From an uncultured Lachnoclostridium sp. (GTDB lineage Bacteria > Bacillota > Clostridia > Lachnospirales > Lachnospiraceae), in NCBI GenBank assembly GCA_946415315.1, contig CAMKRZ010000016.1:1-64000 (forward strand): a stretch of DNA of 64,000 nt, written 5' to 3'. Positions 19,401 through 27,299 of this stretch are shown piece after piece; positions within the stretch are counted from its first letter, which is position 1, and the number at the start of each line of letters is the position of its first letter. The notes beneath the pieces are model-generated. The model had not been told where the DNA came from. It worked only from the letters and a program-made list of their open reading frames with translations, and did not search any database. Made by a program: the position numbers and the translations under genes.

Positions 19401-19615
19401 CGGTAACGCGGGATCATATCCTTGATGACACGCGTCAGCACATGGCCGATGTGCGGCTTGCCGTTCGCGGTCGGCGGTCCGTCGTAAAATGTGTACGTCG
19501 GCCCCTGCTTGCGCGAGTCCATGCTCTTCTCGAAGATGTTGTTGGCCTTCCAGAACTCCAGGACCTGCTTTTCGCGGTCGACGAAATTCATACCGGCGTC
19601 TACTTTCTCATACAT
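16427..19615 (-). CDS. ileS: Isoleucyl-tRNA synthetase
   Basis: 1062 residues from MYEKVDAGMNF, with AGGGAGG seven bases upstream; the longer in-frame start at 19696 lies in the T-box terminator region. Class I signatures are PHIGH (about residue 55) and KMSKS (about residue 613). A CP1 editing insert lies between them, and zinc-type Cys pairs (YCPRCGTPLSS and FPCPKCGKTM) are present. Length and motifs match the long, eukaryote-like IleRS form (type 2, the form usually less sensitive to mupirocin); that subtype call is by eye. It charges tRNA-Ile in the cytoplasm and is controlled by an upstream T-box. Confidence 0.95.
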   Translation of the reverse strand: MYEKVDAGMNFVDREKQVLEFWKANNIFEKSMDSRKQGPTYTFYDGPPTANGKPHIGHVLTRVIKDMIPRYRTMKGFMVPRKAGWDTHGLPVEIEVEKLLSINGKDQIEAYGLEPFIDKCKESVWKYKGMWEDFSGTVGFWADMDNPYVTYHDDYIESEWWALRQIWDKGLLYKGFKIVPYCPRCGTPLSSAEVSQGYKTVKERSAVVRFKAVGEDAYFLAWTTTPWTLPSNVALCVNPSDTYVKVKAADGYTYYLAEALADTVLAPLAKDGAPAYEVLETFKGTDLERREYEPLYQCAADEAVKQGKKAFYVTCDDYVTMSDGTGIVHIAPAFGEDDANVGRNYDLPLVQMVNEKGVMLDVTPFAGMRCKPTAAEMEKGAISADPEVIKDLSSRKLLFDAPKFEHEYPHCWRCDTPLIYYARESWYIRETAVRDDLVRNNNTVNWIPDSIGKGRFGNWLENIQDWAISRNRYWGTPLNIWECECGHRECIGSRAELAERSGKPDDAKVELHRPYIDAVTFPCPKCGKTMKRVPEVIDCWFDSGAMPFAQHHYPFENKELFEEQFPAQFISEAVDQTRGWFHSLMAESTLLFNKAPYENVIVLGHVQDENGQKMSKSKGNAVDPFEALASFGADAIRWYFYINSAPWLPNRFHDKAVVEGQRKFMGTLWNTYAFFVLYANIDNFDATKYTLDYDKLPVMDRWLLSRLMSTVKEVDDDLWNYRIPEAARALDSFVDEMSNWYVRRGRERFWAKGMEQDKINAYMTLYTALVTIAKTAAPMIPFMSEAIYRNLVCSIDTNAPESVHLCDFPTVEESWIDTKLESDMDEVLKVVVLGRACRNASNIKQRQPIANMFVCSERGALNEFYQEIIEDELNVKALSFTDDVSELTSYSFKPQLKTLGKRFGKQINTVRELLANIDGRAAMKELDATGALTLVVDGVSESIAKEDLLIESQQTEGYVSDSDGGITVVLDTRLTPELIEEGYVREVISKVQTMRKEAGFEVMDHITVALVGNDKLAEVCKKNSEFLCRVVLADELCFEAVDGYTKDWNINGEDVTITVVKK

Positions 19616-19632
19616 AGTTTTATCCTCCCTTA

Positions 19633-19928
19633 AAACAGCCAAGGTCCCCATCCCGAAACGGGATGAGGACCTGAAAATTCTCATTATACCACCCATTTGG
19701 CGTACACTGCTGCGCAGTCTATACGTTGCCCGGTAACGGCAGGCTGCCGGTGCCGACTATTGGGTTTGATCCGCGCTGCCAGAAGGCCACGCGACACATC
19801 GCCGTTCGCCCGCACGACTCCGGAGGGATCTTCGCCTGCACTTCACAGCGCCGGGCTTTCACCTATCCCCGGCTCGCTTTGGCCTTCCCTTGCAGGGTAC
19901 TGTCTCCGTCAATGTCTCTTGCTGTATG
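19633..19928 (-). ncRNA. T-box leader (isoleucine specifier)
   Basis: Between the promoter and ileS. Stem I has the AGTA motif, then CCTGCA paired with TGCAGG, and on the 3' side GAAGATC, giving ATC (Ile) as specifier. The T-box sequence GGGTGGTATAATGAG (minus strand, about 19679-19693) contains TGGT, complementary to ACCA of tRNA-Ile with discriminator A. The terminator stem AGGTCCTCATCCCG / CGGGATGGGGACCT follows. Uncharged tRNA-Ile should allow read-through. Confidence 0.9.
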
Positions 19929-19934
19929 TAGCCA

Positions 19935-19963
19935 AATATAGACCACTTGCCACGGGATGTCAA
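19935..19963 (-). promoter_or_regulatory. ileS promoter
   Basis: TTGACA (19958-19963), 17-bp spacer, TATATT (19935-19940). It starts only about 14 bp after the stop codon of the preceding lipoprotein gene. Confidence 0.8.
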
Positions 19964-19976
19964 GATTTTTTTAGTG

Positions 19977-21092
19977 TCAGGGTTTTCCGTACTGTACCAC
20001 TCTCTCCCAAGCATTCTCCCATTCCTGTATGTGAAGCCTGTTCATTGTGACGCGATACTTCTTCCACTCATAACGGATACTGCAGTACAGCTCATTTCTC
20101 GAATTATATCGATTCTCCTCCAGCAGATTTCCCGCATCGTCGTAACGATATGTGATCTTTTCGCCCAATGTTTGTTTCCCGCTCTTGTTAACGCTGTAAT
20201 ACTCCTGCTTCGTCATTCTTCCTTTATCATCGTACTTGTATTTTCGAACGGAGTCCGGTACATTCTCTCCGTTCGCATTATCCCGATAGCTGTACTCCAG
20301 CCACACGCCCTCAGCCTCATCATACTCCTTCTCTTCCAGGGATCGCACTCCGCCGTCTTTAACGCCCTTCCAGACCTCCTTGATGCAAACCCCTTCCTCC
20401 GTGTACTCGCGACTGATATCATTTCTCCCCATGATCAGGCGGATGTTGTTCCCCTTTTCGTCAAAATAATATATATATTCATCGTTGTAATTAATCTCAT
20501 GATCTTTTGTATTGTAAACAGTTTCCGACTCACTGGGCGTTGCGTCATTGGAATCCCGGTAATACAAGTCTTTTACTCGGAAAATTCCGTCTCCATAGAT
20601 ATATTGATAATGAAATGCTCTCCATGAAGAAATGGTTTTTCCGTCTGCATTCGACAACGGCCAATACTGAGATGCTCCGATACGCCTTCCCTCATCGTCA
20701 TATTCGAATTCCTGGGAGGTTACGTACTCGTCCATCTCCGAATCACGGTATTGTATGCGAAGAAGTTTTCCATCCGCGTCATACTCAGGCCGGGACACAG
20801 TTCTTCCGGTTTCGTTCCCGTCAGCATCATAGTTGACAACAAGCGTCTGCACTCCGAATTCATCATATTCATATGTTTTGGAGTAAGATTTCTGATAGCC
20901 GGTTCCCCCGATGTAATGGAGCACAGTAACATCAGCATTCACTACAACCTCCTCCTTCACAGGAAACCACAGGTCAAAGTATTCCGATTCCTCCTGCGAA
21001 TCCTCATCGGATTGATCCTTCCCTCTCTGACATGCGGTAAGTACAAAAACAACCAAGCCGAGCAATACCGCCGACAACAGTTTTCTTTTCAT
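19977..21092 (-). CDS. Lipoprotein with YD/RHS-like repeats
   Basis: 371 residues from MKRKLLSAVLLGLVVFVLTAC; GGGGGACG precedes the ATG. The signal peptide ends in lipobox LTAC, followed by an acidic spacer (DQSDEDSQEESE). The body is built of Tyr-rich repeats of YD type: YEYDEFG, YDADGNETG, EYDADGK, FEYDDEG, YKYDDKGR, YRYDDAG. Such repeats make beta-strand shells or spirals in secreted proteins. Location outside the membrane is well supported; function is unknown. A larger relative with the same lipoprotein-YD design lies at 50188-52872. The ileS promoter begins directly after its stop. Confidence 0.8.
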   Translation of the reverse strand: MKRKLLSAVLLGLVVFVLTACQRGKDQSDEDSQEESEYFDLWFPVKEEVVVNADVTVLHYIGGTGYQKSYSKTYEYDEFGVQTLVVNYDADGNETGRTVSRPEYDADGKLLRIQYRDSEMDEYVTSQEFEYDDEGRRIGASQYWPLSNADGKTISSWRAFHYQYIYGDGIFRVKDLYYRDSNDATPSESETVYNTKDHEINYNDEYIYYFDEKGNNIRLIMGRNDISREYTEEGVCIKEVWKGVKDGGVRSLEEKEYDEAEGVWLEYSYRDNANGENVPDSVRKYKYDDKGRMTKQEYYSVNKSGKQTLGEKITYRYDDAGNLLEENRYNSRNELYCSIRYEWKKYRVTMNRLHIQEWENAWERVVQYGKP

Positions 21093-21116
21093 CCCACGTC
21101 CCCCGAAAATTTCCTG

Positions 21117-21146
21117 AAAAATCGGCGCCGTCCGCAGACGGCGCCG
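21117..21146 (-). terminator. Terminator after the radical SAM gene
   Basis: CGGCGCCGTC (21123-21132) pairs with GACGGCGCCG (21137-21146); on the minus strand GATTTTTC follows. Confidence 0.8.
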
Positions 21147-21192
21147 TCGTAAACCTATTGTTGCATCATATTCCGGCATTTTCAACGGGTTC

Positions 21193-21876
21193 CTACGCTT
21201 CCCTGACCACATACGGGAACGGGTCGCACCTCTTCCAGTCGCCGATTGCCTTCAGCTCCTCGATGCTGCGCCGGCAATCCTCCTCGGTGTTGTAGCCCGG
21301 GATGAGCGGCACGCGTACCGTGACGTCGCCGCAGCGTCCGGCCTCCGCGAGAACACGCAGATTTTCCTTCACAAGAGCATTGTCCTTACCTGTGTAGGCA
21401 CGGTAAATGTCGGGATTCATGTCCTTGATGTCCACAATCCACGTTGTGACCGCCGGCATGGCGATCCGGAGCAGCTCGGTCGGGACATTCAGGCTGGTCT
21501 CCACGAGGATCCGCCACGATTTCGGCGCCAGATCCGCAAATGCCCGGATGAACCGGGCATGCAGAAGCGACTCTCCGCCTCCGAACACCACTCCCCCGTT
21601 GGTTGCCCGAAAGTAGAGATCATCGATTTTCACCTTGTCCAGAAGTTCCTGCGGCGTGATCGGCCGGCTCGGAACGTCGTCGCAGAGGATTTTCCGATTG
21701 ATACAGTAACGGCAGGAGAGAGGACATCCCTTCGAAGCGACCAGCGTGGTCACGCCGTCGCCGTCCGTTTCCATTCGCAGACGGTCCATAGCGATGAACG
21801 GCATCGTAACACCGGTCGGCAGCGATGCCGAGCCGTCCGTCTCCGCCTGCGATTGTAACGGTGACATATTCTTCAT
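21193..21876 (-). CDS. Radical SAM activating enzyme (PflA/NrdG-like)
   Basis: 227 residues. The 4Fe-4S cluster motif is CPLSCRYC (CxxxCxxC), about residues 51-58, followed by GGVVFGGGESLLH, the glycine-rich SAM site typical of pyruvate-formate-lyase activases, and DIKDMNPDIYRAYTGKDN. Members of this family generate a glycyl radical on a partner enzyme, or modify peptides. No glycyl-radical enzyme is in the window. The start is close to GGAGAG. It follows a Cys-rich small protein gene on the same strand and is closed by a terminator. Target unknown. Confidence 0.85.
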   Translation of the reverse strand: MKNMSPLQSQAETDGSASLPTGVTMPFIAMDRLRMETDGDGVTTLVASKGCPLSCRYCINRKILCDDVPSRPITPQELLDKVKIDDLYFRATNGGVVFGGGESLLHARFIRAFADLAPKSWRILVETSLNVPTELLRIAMPAVTTWIVDIKDMNPDIYRAYTGKDNALVKENLRVLAEAGRCGDVTVRVPLIPGYNTEEDCRRSIEELKAIGDWKRCDPFPYVVREA

Positions 21877-22022
21877 CTTCTCTCCGATATGTCAGACAGG
21901 TGCAGTCCGGCAATCCGCCGACAGAATGCTCAGGCGCCCCGTGTGAACAACTGATTTACGCGCAGGTAACAGATTTGCAGCACGCTCTTCCTGCGTAAAA
22001 TAAACCCGTGCTGCGAAAACAC

Positions 22023-22478
22023 CTACTCTTCCCCGAGTTCGGGCGGCATCATCTCGCCTTCCGTCACCCATATTTCCCCTTGGAAGTCGTCCTCGTCATC
22101 ATCCGGCTCGGGCCATGCGACATCACCGGTCAGCCGGTACGGATCCGGGGTCTTGTCGATAACCCCCTCAATCACATTGCCGCCGGGCGCCTCGACACCG
22201 ATCAGCCGGTGAAGGAACTCCTGCGCATCCTCGATGCCACACCCCGTGGTCATCGTCATCACACCGGCCGCGATCCCCGCGATCGCCACGGTCTTGCCGA
22301 GACGATGCCGCAGTGACAGCTCACGCTCCAGCATCCGAAGGTCCGCCTCGCACTTCGGGCATGTACCCTTACACTCTCCCTTGTGGGTGCATTCCTCGAC
22401 CACATAAGGGATCTCGTTCTCATCCGCAATCTGCTTGCGGATCTGCTTTAAGATCCTGCATTTATCTTTTCCCCGCAT
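22023..22478 (-). CDS. Cys-rich protein with acidic tail next to radical SAM enzyme
   Basis: 151 residues from MRGKDKCRILKQIRKQIA; AAAGGCGG lies five bases upstream. The N-terminal part carries CTHKGECKGTCPKCEAD, a four-Cys (C-x5-C-x3-C-x2-C) knuckle that could bind zinc or an Fe-S cluster. A hydrophobic segment (TVAIAGIAAGVMTMTTGCG, about residues 62-80) follows, then a Pro/Asp/Glu-rich C-terminus (PEPDDDEDDF). I recall similar N-terminal motifs in Lachnospiraceae proteins but no assigned function. The gene is upstream of the radical SAM gene on the same strand (146-bp gap), which suggests a functional link. Confidence 0.7.
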   Translation of the reverse strand: MRGKDKCRILKQIRKQIADENEIPYVVEECTHKGECKGTCPKCEADLRMLERELSLRHRLGKTVAIAGIAAGVMTMTTGCGIEDAQEFLHRLIGVEAPGGNVIEGVIDKTPDPYRLTGDVAWPEPDDDEDDFQGEIWVTEGEMMPPELGEE

Positions 22479-22558
22479 ACAAGCCGCCTTTCCGCACACA
22501 AACTGTGCTGTCGTTCTGTACAAGATACGGGCGGTCGCATGCGATTTATGGAAAATAA

Positions 22559-23269
22559 TTATCCGATGATCGCGCGAAGGTATTCCATAAACGTAAAATC
22601 CTTCGTGAAGCCGTTGTACAGCTGGCGATCCGTGAACTTCAGCACCTGGAGCCGCTCGAAGTCGGCGTCGGACAGTCCGCCGTTATTTTCGGACCGGCGC
22701 TCCAGCTCCTGCTCCTCCTTGATGAACTTGTTGATCCGCAGGATCTGCTCCTCAACAAGCGCTTTCTCATGGTCATAGGTGAGGATTTTCAGTCCGTTGA
22801 CCAACAGCTTATCGGCTCTGTTCCTCCCCCGGACCACATATTTGATAAGGGAATTCAGAAACTCCCGCAGCGTCCAGAGAATGGCAACCGCACCAAAAAA
22901 CATATAGACATACCGCAGGATCATCTTAAAGGTAACATCCATCCCTGAGAATATGGCCATCAAGGCAGGATAGACAAGACATGCTCCGACCAGGAAAAGG
23001 ATCCGGTAAAAAATATCCGTCTTGTCCCGCTCCCTCTCGACCTCCACCTGGTTGAGGTCCGCGTGTGCTATGTCAAGCTTCCCCTCCAGCTTGTTTTTGA
23101 TATTCTGGCCGGTCCAAGCAACCGTGTCCGCATGCACGGAAACGGTTTCCGCTCCCGCCTCCGCGCGATTCGCGCGCAGTTTGTCCTTCTGTTTGTTCCA
23201 CTCCTCTTCCTGTTCGGCCAACCGTTTCTCGTCCTCCGCCAGGAACGCATCCAGATCATTGTAATCCAT
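22559..23269 (-). CDS. Membrane protein with coiled coil (paralogue A)
   Basis: 236 residues; GGGGAGGAG precedes the ATG. A charged coiled-coil N-terminus (DEKRLAEQEEEWNKQKDKL) is followed by two membrane spans (about residues 88-130) and a second coiled coil ending in LSDADFERLQVLKF and FTFMEYLRAIIG. The same layout and the same C-terminal LS(D/N)AD motif occur in the next upstream gene, so the two are diverged tandem duplicates. They are probably co-transcribed from the promoter at 24112-24140. Function unknown. Confidence 0.75.
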   Translation of the reverse strand: MDYNDLDAFLAEDEKRLAEQEEEWNKQKDKLRANRAEAGAETVSVHADTVAWTGQNIKNKLEGKLDIAHADLNQVEVERERDKTDIFYRILFLVGACLVYPALMAIFSGMDVTFKMILRYVYMFFGAVAILWTLREFLNSLIKYVVRGRNRADKLLVNGLKILTYDHEKALVEEQILRINKFIKEEQELERRSENNGGLSDADFERLQVLKFTDRQLYNGFTKDFTFMEYLRAIIG

Positions 23270-23318
23270 AATACACTCCTCCCCACAATACCGGCGTCCG
23301 CTCGTCGCCGCGCTTCAT

Positions 23319-24026
23319 CTACTTCTTCCGCTGTTTCTTCCACTCCCGGAATTCGCGGAGTGTCACCTCTTTCTTATCGGAAAATGTCTCCGTCTCCTTC
23401 GGTATCTCACGCAACGACACCATTGCCTCGTAATCCGCGTTTGAAAGGCCCCACTGACGCTCGATCTGCCGCTCAAACATATCCAGCTTTGTCAGGCGGT
23501 CCTGCAGCAACTGCAGCCGTTCTTCACACTGCCTCCTCCGCACGCTGTATGCCGGGATCCGAAACTCCCGGGCATACTCCCCCGCGGCCGTTCCCGGCTC
23601 CGACTTCATGACGAGCCATGTCGTAAATACGTTCAGCACCTTTTTTACAAATGAGAATGTCGAGAACAGCCAGAACACTCCGACCACTCCGCACAGCACC
23701 GCGATCAGGACATGGTTGAAAATGAAGATCCAGCATATCACCGGGAAAATGATCGTGTGCAGCGCCAATCCGTAAACCGCTCCGATCAGCTCTTTGTTCA
23801 CAGATTTATTCCCTGCCACCGCCTCGTCATGCTCCTCGCGAACTCCCTTCTGAACATGTTCAATGTATTCTCTTGTTCGGCGCAGTTTCTCCATACATGC
23901 CACATACGGCTGCTCCACCGCTTCCCCATCCGAAATCGTTTCCTCCTCAGGCTCCCTCGGGACTTTCTTTGCGAACTCCCGATCCGCCTGCCCGAGAACT
24001 TTGTTCATCTCCTCGTAATCAATCAT
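23319..24026 (-). CDS. Membrane protein with coiled coil (paralogue B)
   Basis: 235 residues; GGGGGGACGG precedes the ATG. Charged N-terminal helices, two membrane spans (about residues 80-122, LIGAVYGLALHTIIFPVICW), then a coiled coil and LSNADYEAMVSLREIPK with VTLREFREWKK at the end. Its C-terminal motif and topology match the downstream gene at 22559. The two cytoplasmic coiled-coil arms suggest a scaffold or oligomer, but nothing in the sequence names a role. Confidence 0.75.
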   Translation of the reverse strand: MIDYEEMNKVLGQADREFAKKVPREPEEETISDGEAVEQPYVACMEKLRRTREYIEHVQKGVREEHDEAVAGNKSVNKELIGAVYGLALHTIIFPVICWIFIFNHVLIAVLCGVVGVFWLFSTFSFVKKVLNVFTTWLVMKSEPGTAAGEYAREFRIPAYSVRRRQCEERLQLLQDRLTKLDMFERQIERQWGLSNADYEAMVSLREIPKETETFSDKKEVTLREFREWKKQRKK

Positions 24027-24111
24027 GCCGTCCCCCCGTACCTCTGCGTTTAGGTCCTATCGAGCGATGTCTTCCACATCGCTGCCACCGCCGCAACGCT
24101 TCGAATAATTC

Positions 24112-24140
24112 AGTATATCATACGTGTCGGCAAAGGACAA
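24112..24140 (-). promoter_or_regulatory. Promoter of the membrane-protein pair
   Basis: TTGTCC (24135-24140), 17-bp spacer, TATACT (24112-24117) on the minus strand. Divergent from the promoter at 24217. Confidence 0.55.
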
Positions 24141-24216
24141 GCCAATCCCGGAAATAATCCTTTTCAAAGGCGAGACAACCGCGAAACGACGCAGCAATTA
24201 TACGCTTTGTTCCGTA

Positions 24217-24245
24217 TTGACAAACAACTCGAAACAATATACAAT
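24217..24245 (+). promoter_or_regulatory. Promoter of the BACON metallopeptidase gene
   Basis: TTGACA (24217-24222), 17-bp spacer, TACAAT (24240-24245). Confidence 0.75.
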
Positions 24246-24253
24246 CCACTGTA

Positions 24254-24275
24254 ATGCAGAATTAATATTCTGCAT
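24254..24275. promoter_or_regulatory. Perfect 22-bp palindrome at the transcript start
   Basis: ATGCAGAAT (24254-24262), TAAT, ATTCTGCAT (24267-24275). It lies right after the -10 box, in the position of a repressor operator or a 5'-end hairpin. Confidence 0.6.
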
Positions 24276-24300
24276 AATAATTCTTATGGGGGATTTATTT

Positions 24301-25449
24301 ATGAAAGGTAATTCATTGTTGAAGCGTGGGCTCACAGTCTTGTGTCTCACACTCATGCTCGGTCTCGTTTTCTTCTGTGTCACGCAGTCTGCGCTGGCCA
24401 AGCCGGTTCCCATCGGCGGCGAACTGCCGGATCCGTATCTCTCCGTGACCAGGAAGACCATCGGCTGCAAGGCACAGTCATTTACCGTTACTGTGAAGAA
24501 CGCCACCAGCTATGCCATTTCCACGGAATATACCTGGATCAAGCTCAGCCGCAGCGGCAACACGATCACGATCAACGTCACCGCCAACACGTCGAACTCC
24601 TACCGTGAAGGCAAGGTCAGAGTAGTCGCCAACGGCAAATCACTGTATGTCAACATCACGCAGTACGGAACGATCATTGTAAAGAAGGACAGCTCCACCG
24701 GAGCAGTCATCTCCTCGTTAAGCCTTGCCGGCGCTACGCGTAAAGGCGCCACGCTAAGCTCCAAAATCTATGTCTCCTGCAACGGAACGCTGAAGGTTAA
24801 TTCCATCTCTTCCTGGATCACCGTCAGTGTCAGCAGCCGCACGGTGACTCTCAAAGTTGCACCCAACTTCTCCGGATCAAGCAGAAGAGGTGCGTTGGTC
24901 ATCTCCAATGGATATGACTCCGTTACGTTCTACGTTTACCAGGACCCCTTTAGCCCCGCTCTTTCGGATTTTTCCTGCACAGACACTTTTACATCAATCG
25001 AAATTACCAAAAAGCTCAAGGATGCCATATCTCCGTTCAAAAGCAGCAATGTATCCGGTTACAGCACAGCGGACCTTAAGAAATACACCAAAGACCTCGC
25101 TCAGGCCATCGCCGATGCCATGTATATAGTTCTTCCTCCTATGGAAATTACTGCACAGGATCAGTATAACCCCAGCGGACAACGGGTATTCGGATCATAT
25201 GACCCTCTCGGAAAAAAGCTCACCGTAGATTATAAATGTTTTCGCGAAGACCCCATGACAGCTGTAGCTACAATGGCACATGAACTGCGTCACGCATGGC
25301 AGCAACAGCATGGTCGCACGAACGGCACATTGCTGCAATACCTGCTCTACTACGCGGACAAAAAAAGACTTTACGAATCAACCACTGAATTCTTTGAGAA
25401 TGACGCCTATTATTTCCAGAACTGGTTCTACAATCAGATCATCAACTGA
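24301..25449 (+). CDS. Secreted BACON-domain protein with zinc metallopeptidase motif
   Basis: 382 residues. ATG at 24301 is chosen because GGGGGA lies seven bases upstream. A signal peptide (LTVLCLTLMLGLVFFCVTQSALA) is followed by two BACON-like beta-sandwich domains (about residues 45-125 and 130-220; EYTWIKLSRSGNTITINV and SSWITVSVSSRTVTLKV). The C-terminal domain has HELRHAWQQQ near residue 326, an HExxH zinc site, in a context TMAHELRHAW like gluzincin-type peptidases; ESTTEFFEND downstream could supply the third ligand. It is secreted and probably surface-bound via BACON domains. Substrate unknown. Its own promoter and palindrome suggest individual regulation. Confidence 0.75.
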   Translation: MKGNSLLKRGLTVLCLTLMLGLVFFCVTQSALAKPVPIGGELPDPYLSVTRKTIGCKAQSFTVTVKNATSYAISTEYTWIKLSRSGNTITINVTANTSNSYREGKVRVVANGKSLYVNITQYGTIIVKKDSSTGAVISSLSLAGATRKGATLSSKIYVSCNGTLKVNSISSWITVSVSSRTVTLKVAPNFSGSSRRGALVISNGYDSVTFYVYQDPFSPALSDFSCTDTFTSIEITKKLKDAISPFKSSNVSGYSTADLKKYTKDLAQAIADAMYIVLPPMEITAQDQYNPSGQRVFGSYDPLGKKLTVDYKCFREDPMTAVATMAHELRHAWQQQHGRTNGTLLQYLLYYADKKRLYESTTEFFENDAYYFQNWFYNQIIN

Positions 25450-25487
25450 AACATAATACTTACTCCTGCTCCGCTGTGTTTTTTCGC

Positions 25488-25516
25488 TTGACTTTTTCGA
25501 AAAATGGGCGTATCAT
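25488..25516 (+). promoter_or_regulatory. proS promoter
   Basis: TTGACT (25488-25493), 17-bp spacer, TATCAT (25511-25516). Confidence 0.7.
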
Positions 25517-25521
25517 CTCCG

Positions 25522-25757
25522 CATACATATCGGCGATGAAGCGCAACAGTACACAGGGAAAGCGTCCCAGAGAGAGCCGCAATGCTGCGAGCGGCTTACG
25601 AGAGAACCTGTCGAACCCGGCGTGGAGCTCTGCGGCGAACCGCAGCGTAACAGGCGTTAACGAACACGAGTGAGCGGGCATTTGCCTGCTAATCAGGGTG
25701 GTACCACCGAAACTATGTTTATCGGCCCCTCGACGCAATTCGCGTCGGGGGGCTTAA
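25522..25757 (+). ncRNA. T-box leader (proline specifier)
   Basis: AGTA then ACAGG pairing with CCTGT, followed by GAACCCGG on the 3' side of the specifier loop, giving CCG or CCC (both Pro). The T-box AGGGTGGTACC is at 25695-25705; TGGT fits tRNA-Pro discriminator A. The terminator stem is CCCCTCGACGC / GCGTCGGGG (25726-25750). Same build as the ileS leader in this window. Confidence 0.93.
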
Positions 25758-25781
25758 TTATTCTCAAAGGAGGACAAAAAC

Positions 25782-27212
25782 ATGGCTGAGAATTTTGTTG
25801 AATCCATCACTAACATGGAAGACGATTTCGCGCAATGGTACACGGACATCGTCAAGAAGGCCGAGCTTGTGGATTACACCGGCATCAAGGGGTGCATGGT
25901 CATCCGCCCGGCGGGCTATGCGATCTGGGAGAACATCCAGAAAGAGCTCGACCGCCGCTTCAAGGAGACCGGAGTGGAGAACTGCTATCTCCCGATGTTC
26001 ATCCCCGAGAGCCTGTTAAATAAAGAGAAGGATCACGTGGAAGGCTTCGCACCCGAGGTTGCCTGGGTTACCCAGGGCGGCGGCGAGACGCTTCAGGAGC
26101 GCATGTGCGTGCGTCCTACGTCCGAGACGCTCTTCTGCGATTTCTATTCGCACATCGTACATTCGTACCGCGATCTGCCGAAGGTTTACAACCAGTGGTG
26201 CTCCGTTGTCCGCTGGGAGAAGACGACGAGACCTTTCCTTCGCTCGATGGAGTTCCTGTGGCAGGAAGGCCACACGATCCACGCGACCGCTGAGGAGGCG
26301 CAGGCCCGCACCGAGCAGATGCTCAACGTCTACGCTGATTTCTGCGAGGAATTCCTGGCGATCCCTATGATCAAAGGCCGCAAGACCGACAAGGAGAAAT
26401 TTGCCGGCGCCGAGGCGACCTACACGATTGAGGCTCTCATGCACGACGGCAAGGCTCTGCAGTCCGGCACGAGCCACAACTTCGGCGACGGATTTGCACG
26501 TGCATTCGGCATTCAGTACACGGACAAGGAAAATAAGCTCGTCTACGCGCACCAGACCAGCTGGGGCATGACCACAAGAATGATCGGTGCCATCATCATG
26601 GTGCACGGCGACAACTCCGGCCTCGTGCTTCCTCCTCTGGTAGCACCGGTTCAGGCGATGATTATTCCGATCCAGCAGAAGAAGGAAGGCGTTCTCGACG
26701 CCGCTTATGCTCTTCGCGACCGTCTCGCAAAGACCGTTCGCGTCAAGGTGGACGACACCGACAAGACTCCCGGCTTCAAGTTCGCGGAACAGGAGATGCG
26801 CGGTATTCCGGTTCGTATCGAGATCGGTCCCAAGGATCTTGCCAACAACCAGGCAGTTCTTGTTCGCCGCGACACCCGCGAGAAGATCTTCGTATCGCTC
26901 GATGAGATTGAGACGAAACTTGCAGAGCTTCTGAAGACCATCCAGTCCGACATGCTCGAGCGTGCACGCGCTCACCGCGACGCACACACCTACAACGCAA
27001 CCACGATGGAGGAGATGAAGGATATCGCGGACAACAAGCCCGGCTTCATCAAGGCTATGTGGTGCGGCGACCGCGCCTGCGAGGACGCGATCAAGGAGCA
27101 GGTCGGCGTGACCTCCCGCTGTATGCCTTTTGCACAGGAGCACCTTTCCGACACCTGCATCTGCTGCGGCAAGCCCGCCAAGACGCTCGTCTATTGGGGC
27201 AAAGCGTATTAA
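25782..27212 (+). CDS. proS: Prolyl-tRNA synthetase, type 3 (archaeal/eukaryote-like)
   Basis: 476 residues, the short ProRS form without the bacterial editing insert. Class II motifs are present: motif 2 around [21 protein letters not shown] and motif 3 around [21 protein letters not shown]. The C-terminus ends in [18 protein letters not shown], the zinc-binding tail of the archaeal-like group. AAAGGAGG lies eight bases before the ATG. Expression is set by the upstream T-box. It charges tRNA-Pro. Confidence 0.95.
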   Translation: MAENFVESITNMEDDFAQWYTDIVKKAELVDYTGIKGCMVIRPAGYAIWENIQKELDRRFKETGVENCYLPMFIPESLLNKEKDHVEGFAPEVAWVTQGGGETLQERMCVRPTSETLFCDFYSHIVHSYRDLPKVYNQWCSVVRWEKTTRPFLRSMEFLWQEGHTIHATAEEAQARTEQMLNVYADFCEEFLAIPMIKGRKTDKEKFAGAEATYTIEALMHDGKALQSGTSHNFGDGFARAFGIQYTDKENKLVYAHQTSWGMTTRMIGAIIMVHGDNSGLVLPPLVAPVQAMIIPIQQKKEGVLDAAYALRDRLAKTVRVKVDDTDKTPGFKFAEQEMRGIPVRIEIGPKDLANNQAVLVRRDTREKIFVSLDEIETKLAELLKTIQSDMLERARAHRDAHTYNATTMEEMKDIADNKPGFIKAMWCGDRACEDAIKEQVGVTSRCMPFAQEHLSDTCICCGKPAKTLVYWGKAY

Positions 27213-27299
27213 CAGCTCGCGGCGTTGAGCGAATAACGCTCACCGATTGAGAGCACTGTTTTCAATAATGCCTCCGGCGGATATTGAAGGGGATCAAAC

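Noticed and set aside
16277..19633. Very long open frame (over 1100 codons) on the plus strand opposite ileS
   Set aside because: It mirrors codon positions of a certain gene, has no ribosome binding site and no recognisable domain; it follows from biased codon use in ileS.
24124..24300. N-terminal extension of the BACON metallopeptidase
   Set aside because: The extension would cover the promoter and palindrome; GGGGGA before ATG 24301 and a signal peptide there fix the start.
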